From Leptotrichiaceae bacterium (lineage in GTDB: Bacteria; Fusobacteriota; Fusobacteriia; Fusobacteriales; Leptotrichiaceae): DNA of 10,216 nucleotides. The DNA lies in the NCBI GenBank assembly GCA_030532815.1, contig JAUNKI010000067.1, positions 1 to 10,216 of the forward strand, written 5' to 3'. Shown here piece by piece: positions 6,165-10,216 of this stretch. The notes beneath the pieces are model-generated. The model did not search any database. It was not told the origin of the DNA and worked only from the letters and a program-made list of their open reading frames with translations. Positions within the stretch are counted from its first letter, which is position 1. Each line of letters opens with the position of its first letter. The position numbers were made by a program, and so were the translations under genes.

Positions 6165-6524
6165 ATGGTTAGAAAGTTAAAAGGAGCCAACAGCGGAAAA
6201 TCAGGAAGCCAGCAGGATATAATAAAACAGGCTCAGGTTATGCAGCAGGAAATGCTGAAAATACAGGAAAGTTTAAAGGATAAATTTGTGGAAACTTCTG
6301 TTGCAGGCGGAGGAATAACTATAAAAGCAAACGGACAGAAGAAGATAGTTGATTTGTCAGTTTCTCTCGATGTGTTAAAAGATGCTGTTGAAGAAGGAGA
6401 TGCTTCTATTGTTTCAGATTTGATAATTAATGCTGTAAACGAAATACTTGAAAAAGCTGAAGAAATGGCTGAAAAAGAAATGGAAGTAATAACTGGAGGA
6501 GTAAGCATACCGGGATTATTTTAA
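6165..6524 (+). CDS. ybaB: YbaB/EbfC-family nucleoid-associated protein
   Basis: A 119-aa homodimeric DNA-binding protein that coats and bends DNA and helps organise the nucleoid. The family pattern is clear: an N-terminal helix QDIIKQAQVMQQEMLKIQES, the strand region VETSVAGGGITIKANGQKKIVDLSV with its conserved GGG and G-x-K, then the C-terminal helix LIINAVNEILEKAEEMAEKEM and the glycine-rich tail ITGGVSIPGLF. The N-terminus MVRKLKGANSGKSGSQ is a short basic extension compared with the roughly 109-aa E. coli protein. The ATG at 6165 is chosen because AGGAGG lies at 6149-6154; the frame is open back to 6003 but that part overlaps tRNA-Tyr. The usual neighbours dnaX and recR are absent. With no strong promoter in the 75-base gap, it may be co-transcribed with the tRNAs. 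Confidence 0.92.
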   Translation: MVRKLKGANSGKSGSQQDIIKQAQVMQQEMLKIQESLKDKFVETSVAGGGITIKANGQKKIVDLSVSLDVLKDAVEEGDASIVSDLIINAVNEILEKAEEMAEKEMEVITGGVSIPGLF

Positions 6525-6545
6525 AATAGAATAAAAGAATATACA

Positions 6546-6605
6546 ATGATTTATGAAACTTGTTTTTTTTAAATCATATTTAAAACCGGATTTTTCCGGT
6601 TTTTT
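6546..6605 (+). terminator. Rho-independent terminator after ybaB
   Basis: AAAACCGGA (6582-6590) pairs with TCCGGTTTT (6595-6603) around a four-base loop, with Ts continuing to 6605: a compact, strong terminator. Just upstream, ATGATTTA (6546-6553) pairs with TAAATCAT (6570-6577) to give a weaker hairpin. The terminator isolates ybaB and the tRNAs from the RavA-like module. Confidence 0.88.
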
Positions 6606-6660
6606 CTATCTTTACACATTTATTTTTTAAGAAAATATCTGAAAAGGAGAAAACATTTCC

Positions 6661-7593
6661 ATGGAAGAAAATAATAAATTAAAAATGAAAATAGAAAAGC
6701 TCATAGAAATTCTGAGTAAAGGACTTGTCGGTAAGGAAAAAATAATAAAACTGGCATTGCTAAGTGTTTTTTCAAAAGAAAATCTAATTCTGACGGGACC
6801 TCCCGGAACGGCAAAAAGTGAAATTTCAAGAAGAATAACGAAAATTTTTAGTGAAGAAAGCTATTTTGAGTATCTGCTTACAAAATTTACCACTCCTGAA
6901 GAAATATTCGGTCCTCTTTCCATAAAAAAACTTCAGGAAGATGTATTTGAAAGGAATACCTACGGATATATGCCTACAAGCGGAGTAGTTTTTTTAGATG
7001 AAATTTTTAAAGCAAATTCTTCAATTTTAAATACTTTACTTACAATAATTAATGAAAAGATATTCCATAACGGCGGAAAAAGACAGAAAGTACCTCTGAT
7101 TTCACTTATAGGAGCTTCAAATGAACTGCCTTTTGAAAATGATGAACTTTCAGCACTGTATGACAGGTTCCTGCTCAGAGGAATTGTAGATTATGTAAGT
7201 GACGAAGAAGCAGAAGAATTGATAAATATTGAAAATAGTGACATTATAATTCCGGAATATTTAAAAATAACTTCTCGGGATTTGGATAAAATTGAAAAAG
7301 AAGCCGTAAATATAAAATTATCCGAAAACGTGAAAAAGACATTAGTTCAGATAAGAAATGAATATAAAAGAGTCTTTAGTGAGAACAGACATGAAACTAT
7401 ATCCGACAGAAAATTTGTAAAAATAATAAAGCTGGTAAAAGTTTCAGCATACATTAACGGAAGAAAGAAAGTTGATTTTTCGGACATAATGTTACTGGCG
7501 GACTGTTTATGGAATAATCCTGAAAATTATGAAACTGTGACAAATATCGTATTAGATATCGTAAAAAGAAATATAGCAAAAGAAACAGAATGA
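6661..7593 (+). CDS. RavA-like MoxR-family AAA+ ATPase (short form)
   Basis: A 310-aa cytosolic ATPase of the RavA branch of MoxR AAA+ proteins, which form hexamers and act as chaperone-like machines with a VWA partner. Walker A is GPPGTAKS (46-53), Walker B VVFLDEI (109-115, with D113 and E114), sensor 1 is N154 in GASNELP, arginine-finger candidates R169 and R173 are in YDRFLLR, and a sensor 2-type SDRKF (R250) lies in the lid. The stretches LLTKFTTPEEIFGPLS, ILNTLL and DCLW match E. coli RavA closely. The protein ends right after the lid, whereas E. coli RavA (about 498 aa) continues into the triple-helical and LARA regions. RBS AAAAGGAGA is at 6643-6651. It is first in a module ending in a ViaA-like gene. 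No strong promoter is visible; a TTTACA at 6611 lacks a good -10. Confidence 0.9.
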   Translation: MEENNKLKMKIEKLIEILSKGLVGKEKIIKLALLSVFSKENLILTGPPGTAKSEISRRITKIFSEESYFEYLLTKFTTPEEIFGPLSIKKLQEDVFERNTYGYMPTSGVVFLDEIFKANSSILNTLLTIINEKIFHNGGKRQKVPLISLIGASNELPFENDELSALYDRFLLRGIVDYVSDEEAEELINIENSDIIIPEYLKITSRDLDKIEKEAVNIKLSENVKKTLVQIRNEYKRVFSENRHETISDRKFVKIIKLVKVSAYINGRKKVDFSDIMLLADCLWNNPENYETVTNIVLDIVKRNIAKETE

Positions 7594-7714
7594 AAATATT
7601 TAAATTGAAAAGGAAAATTCATTTGTAACGGGGCGGATTGTAAAATAAAATTGAAAAATATTTTAAAATAAATTTTAATATAAAAGAATTTTCGACAGGG
7701 GAGGAAGAAACAAA

Positions 7715-8239
7715 TTGAATATAGACGAAATAAAAGGAATAACCGAAGAAGAAATAAATCTGGAACTGTTAAGCATACTGAATGAGGAAAAAGAACTGAA
7801 TCTGTTTGAGATGACAAGGGAATGTGAAAAGGAAGAAAGAAAGCAGTTTCTGAATTATATTTTCAGAGTACTTATCAATATGGAAGACAGTTACATTGAG
7901 AGAAATATAGATGATTTTTACAGAGACAGAAAGCTAAAAATAATTTATATGGATAAATTATATATTCAATCCAATATAATAATACTGTTCAATACAAAAA
8001 ATGACGGACTGTTTTTTGATAATGAATTTTGGGCATATTCCAATACGGGCACAAATAAGAAAGCTTTAAATATAAAAACTGTACAGAAAATTATAAGAAA
8101 AATGTCCATAGTAATACTCAATGAAAAGAATAAGCGAAAAGAAATTGAAAGTTTTTTGAAAAATAACAGAATAGCCGGTGAAGAAAGAATTTCAAATGAA
8201 CTCCTTTTAAAACAGATACAGGAAAATATATGGCTGTAA
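7715..8239 (+). CDS. Unrecognised 174-aa protein encoded between RavA-like and ViaA-like genes
   Basis: I do not recognise this family. The start is TTG at 7715, preceded by AGGGGAGGA (7697-7705); no nearby in-frame ATG has an RBS, and the next Met is about 33 codons in. The product is cytosolic with no signal peptide or membrane segment. It has an acidic, helical N-terminal third (EEEINLELLSILNEEKEL), a hydrophobic strand-rich middle (about 72-110, LKIIYMDKLYIQSNIIILF and an aromatic FFDNEFWAY stretch), and lysine-rich C-terminal helices. It lies 121 bp after the ATPase and only 16 bp before the ViaA-like gene, so translation with the latter is likely. The 121-bp gap holds a poor promoter candidate (TTGAAA 7651, TAATAT 7676, spacer 19). 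By position it is a third component or adaptor of the ATPase-VWA pair; that is inference. Confidence 0.85.
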   Translation: MNIDEIKGITEEEINLELLSILNEEKELNLFEMTRECEKEERKQFLNYIFRVLINMEDSYIERNIDDFYRDRKLKIIYMDKLYIQSNIIILFNTKNDGLFFDNEFWAYSNTGTNKKALNIKTVQKIIRKMSIVILNEKNKRKEIESFLKNNRIAGEERISNELLLKQIQENIWL

Positions 8240-8255
8240 ATAGAAAGGAAATAAA

Positions 8256-9860
8256 ATGCTTAAAATAAAAGCTTCGTTAAATTCATATCTTGCAAAACCT
8301 TTAAAATACTATATAAATACTGTCTACAGAAAAAAAGTACTGCCTGAAAAAGGAAGCATAATATACAGTGATTTCGGAATTTCAGGAATATATGCAGGAA
8401 ATAACAGAATAATATGTATTCCTGAAAATGATATATTTAAAAATACAGGAGAAGTAAAATGCATAACAACCGAAGAATTTATTAAAAGTTCGGCTTTTCC
8501 GGAAAGTATATATGTTTCTTCCAATGAAGAAGGTGCAGTGGGAAATTCTGTAATTGCCGAAAAGGCTGAAAGGTATATAGGGGAAAAAAATCTTTTCGGC
8601 TTGGTTTTTAAAAACAGTTACGGATTCACAAAAAAGTGCCTTGATTTTTCGGAAAAAGATTTTTTCGGAGAATACAAAGATATTGAAGAAGGTTATAAAT
8701 CTGAAACAGGACTTTTAAAGCAGAAAGTCAAAAATAAAATGGGAGCTGTAAAATGGCTGTTATGGGACAACGGAAAAAATAAAAATATTGTTGAAAATGC
8801 TGAAACGGAAAATGATTTCGACATGTCTGAAATAGAGAAAACAATGGAAGACTATAATGAAGTTCCCTTAAATGAGGAAATGATCATTCATATAAAAAGG
8901 GAATTCAGTGAAATAGGAGACTTTATCACAGAGCTGATCGGTGAAAAAATACCTGTCCACATAATGAAAATACTATTCAAAATAAGAGAGTTTCTGGAAG
9001 AAATTATACTCGGGTATGAACATAATGAAAATACTCTGAGAGGTTTCGGCGGAGATATTTCATATAGAGAGCTTAAAGAAATGGGTGATGATTTCAGATA
9101 TACTGTTGAAGAAATGCTCCGAAACAGGAATATTCAGGACGTAATAAAAAAACTCGGAAAAGGAAAAAAAGGAATTGCCGAAAAAAAAGAACGGAAAATT
9201 CCTAAAATAAACAGAGATGAAATTTTCGGAATACAGAAAAGCGGTAATTTATCGAGAGTTTTACCTTCAGAGCTTATTAATCTTGAAGATGAACATTTAA
9301 AATATCTGTTTTATTCAAAATATCTGGAAAACAGCCTTTTAACTTATGAAATTAAAGGAAGGGAAGAAGAAGAGAAAAAGAGAGAGGAAAGAAAAATAAA
9401 CAGTAAAGGGCCGATAGTCGCCTGTATAGATACATCGGGAAGTATGAAGGGAGAACCTGTTTTAAAGGCAAAAGCGTTAATATTGGCAATAGCACGGATT
9501 TTAAAAAAGGAAAATCGGGAACTTTATATAATACTGTTCGGTGCAAAAGGTCAGTTTCAGGAAATTTCGGTGGATAATGACAATGAAATTTCGGGAATAG
9601 TGGCATTTTTAAAGAAAAGTTATGAAGGGGGAACGGATTTTGAAACTCCTCTTAAAAAAGCATTGGAAATAATAAATACAAAAGAAAATTATAATAAAGC
9701 GGATATATTAATGATTACTGACGGAGTTTGTAAAATATCCCATACTTTCAAAAGAAAGCTGAAAGAAGAAAAAAATCGTCTGTCTTTGGAAATTTATACC
9801 GTAATATGCGGAGGAGACAGAATTGAAAGAGATTTCAGTGACGGAGTGATAGTAATATAA
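8256..9860 (+). CDS. ViaA-like protein with C-terminal VWA domain
   Basis: A 534-aa cytosolic protein resembling ViaA, the VWA-domain partner that stimulates and targets RavA-type ATPases. The VWA domain occupies about residues 385-534 and has an intact metal-ion-dependent adhesion site: D392-T-S394-G-S396, T460 in GGTDF and D489 in ITDG. Just before it, LPSELINLEDEHLKYLFY and YLENSLLTYE match the region that precedes the VWA domain in ViaA. Residues 365-383 are a highly charged Glu/Lys/Arg linker. The N-terminal part (1-150) is not one I recognise, and the whole is some 50 residues longer than E. coli ViaA. The ATG at 8256 follows AAAGGAA (8244-8250). It is last in the module. The pair is linked in E. 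coli to respiratory complexes and membrane stress; the target here is unknown. Confidence 0.88.
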   Translation: MLKIKASLNSYLAKPLKYYINTVYRKKVLPEKGSIIYSDFGISGIYAGNNRIICIPENDIFKNTGEVKCITTEEFIKSSAFPESIYVSSNEEGAVGNSVIAEKAERYIGEKNLFGLVFKNSYGFTKKCLDFSEKDFFGEYKDIEEGYKSETGLLKQKVKNKMGAVKWLLWDNGKNKNIVENAETENDFDMSEIEKTMEDYNEVPLNEEMIIHIKREFSEIGDFITELIGEKIPVHIMKILFKIREFLEEIILGYEHNENTLRGFGGDISYRELKEMGDDFRYTVEEMLRNRNIQDVIKKLGKGKKGIAEKKERKIPKINRDEIFGIQKSGNLSRVLPSELINLEDEHLKYLFYSKYLENSLLTYEIKGREEEEKKREERKINSKGPIVACIDTSGSMKGEPVLKAKALILAIARILKKENRELYIILFGAKGQFQEISVDNDNEISGIVAFLKKSYEGGTDFETPLKKALEIINTKENYNKADILMITDGVCKISHTFKRKLKEEKNRLSLEIYTVICGGDRIERDFSDGVIVI

Positions 9861-10216
9861 AATTATTTTATCTTTAATATATCCAAAATATATCCAACCT
9901 TTTTTGTAAAAAAGTTTCACGCTTTTTTTGAAAAAAAAGCTTGGCAAAAAAACAATTCAACACAAATTTTACTAAAGCTCAAAAATGCCCGTTTGCTGTA
10001 AAAACAAAAAGGATGTTTTTACGACGCTCACTTTACGCATTTTTCACGCAGTAAAATTTGAATGTTGAAGGGGATAAAAATAAAGAAAATGATTTTAAAT
10101 GAAAGTGTATTTTAGATTGTAGTGACAGTAGAAACAGAAATTTAAAATAAAAGTTGGAATCTCGGCATTCAAAATTTTACGAAAAAATATGAATTATGCT
10201 GCTCGGGAAAACAGCT
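9861..10216. other. Gene-free right end of the window
   Basis: No credible ORF is present. Just beyond the viaA-like stop are two weak A/T hairpins (CTTTTTT/AAAAAAG at 9899-9914 and GCTTTTTTT/AAAAAAAGC at 9921-9940), neither with a good following T-run. The palindromic repeat occupies 9956-10109. From 10110 to the edge I see nothing firm; a stretch near 10165 (CATTCAAAATTTTAC) faintly resembles an arm of the repeat. Confidence 0.65.
9956..10109 (+). repeat. 3'-end palindromic repeat, copy 2 (downstream of the viaA-like gene)
   Basis: The core 9956-10069 folds into a long stem: TTCAACA with TGTTGAA (7 bp), CAAATTTTACT with AGTAAAATTTG (11 bp), then AAAAATGC with GCATTTTT, and a terminal GTAAAAAC with GTTTTTAC. 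Compared with copy 1 (2981-3120) it carries about 15 extra bases that supply the 5' arm of the terminal hairpin. Near the base of the stem a C-G pair here corresponds to a T-A pair in copy 1, a compensatory change. It begins 96 bases after the stop codon. Confidence 0.7.

Noticed and set aside
7527..7817. Minus-strand ORF spanning the gap between the ATPase and the 174-aa gene
   Set aside because: It overlaps both plus-strand genes in antisense, is Phe/Leu/Ser-rich as expected of a shadow frame, and leaves the plus-strand start and RBS better supported.
9921..9940. GCTTTTTTT/AAAAAAAGC hairpin as terminator of the viaA-like gene
   Set aside because: The stem is almost all A-T with a tiny loop and is followed by TTGGCAAAA, not a T-run, so it is too weak to call.
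10160..10216. Possible third copy of the palindromic repeat at the right edge
   Set aside because: Only CATTCAAAATTTTAC and a few scattered bases match; the similarity is too weak in AT-rich sequence and the window ends before it can be judged.

Overview
The window is strongly AT-rich, with AGGAGG-type ribosome binding sites, A/T-ending codons, tightly spaced same-strand gene groups and tRNA genes that encode their own CCA ends. Together with the protein sequences this suggests an anaerobic, low-GC bacterium, most likely of the Fusobacteriota (a Leptotrichia-like genome is my best guess). The genus is inferred from general resemblance; nothing in the window proves it.

Layout. (1) 1-144, minus: the 5' end of a gene that runs off the window, with its own RBS and -10 box. 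(2) 219-377: a short element with 19-bp terminal inverted repeats and no gene. (3) 497-2532, plus: a three-gene operon in which two paralogous Cof-type HAD hydrolases flank a stand-alone CheY-like receiver; it ends in a clear terminator at 2557-2600. (4) 2601-3136: a gene-free stretch packed with inverted repeats. (5) 3137-4927, minus: sppA, a membrane-anchored signal peptide peptidase with a near-consensus promoter at 4956-4984. (6) 4985-5606: gene-free, holding a second copy of the mobile element found in (4) and the tRNA promoter. (7) 5607-6089, plus: tRNA-Glu, -Val, -Asp, -Thr and -Tyr. (8) 6165-6524: ybaB/ebfC, followed by a strong terminator at 6582-6605. (9) 6661-9860, plus: a RavA-like MoxR AAA+ ATPase, an unrecognised 174-aa protein with a TTG start, and a ViaA-like VWA protein. 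(10) 9861-10216: gene-free, with a second copy of the palindromic repeat that lies downstream of sppA.

How the genes may work together. RavA and ViaA homologues form a known AAA+/VWA chaperone-like pair. Here the ATPase stops at the end of the AAA+ lid, so the extra domains of E. coli RavA are absent, and an unknown small protein is encoded between the two partners. That three-gene module is the best candidate for something not yet described. The HAD-receiver-HAD operon is a second unusual arrangement: it puts a phosphorylation-type signalling domain with no output domain beside two small-molecule phosphatases.

Two repeat families stand out at the DNA level. One is a 152-bp MITE-like element present twice in opposite orientation (2636-2787 and 5232-5383, about 89% identical by hand count) on either side of sppA. 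The other is a long palindromic repeat lying just 3' of sppA and of the viaA-like gene in the same orientation relative to each gene, which fits a role at transcript 3' ends.
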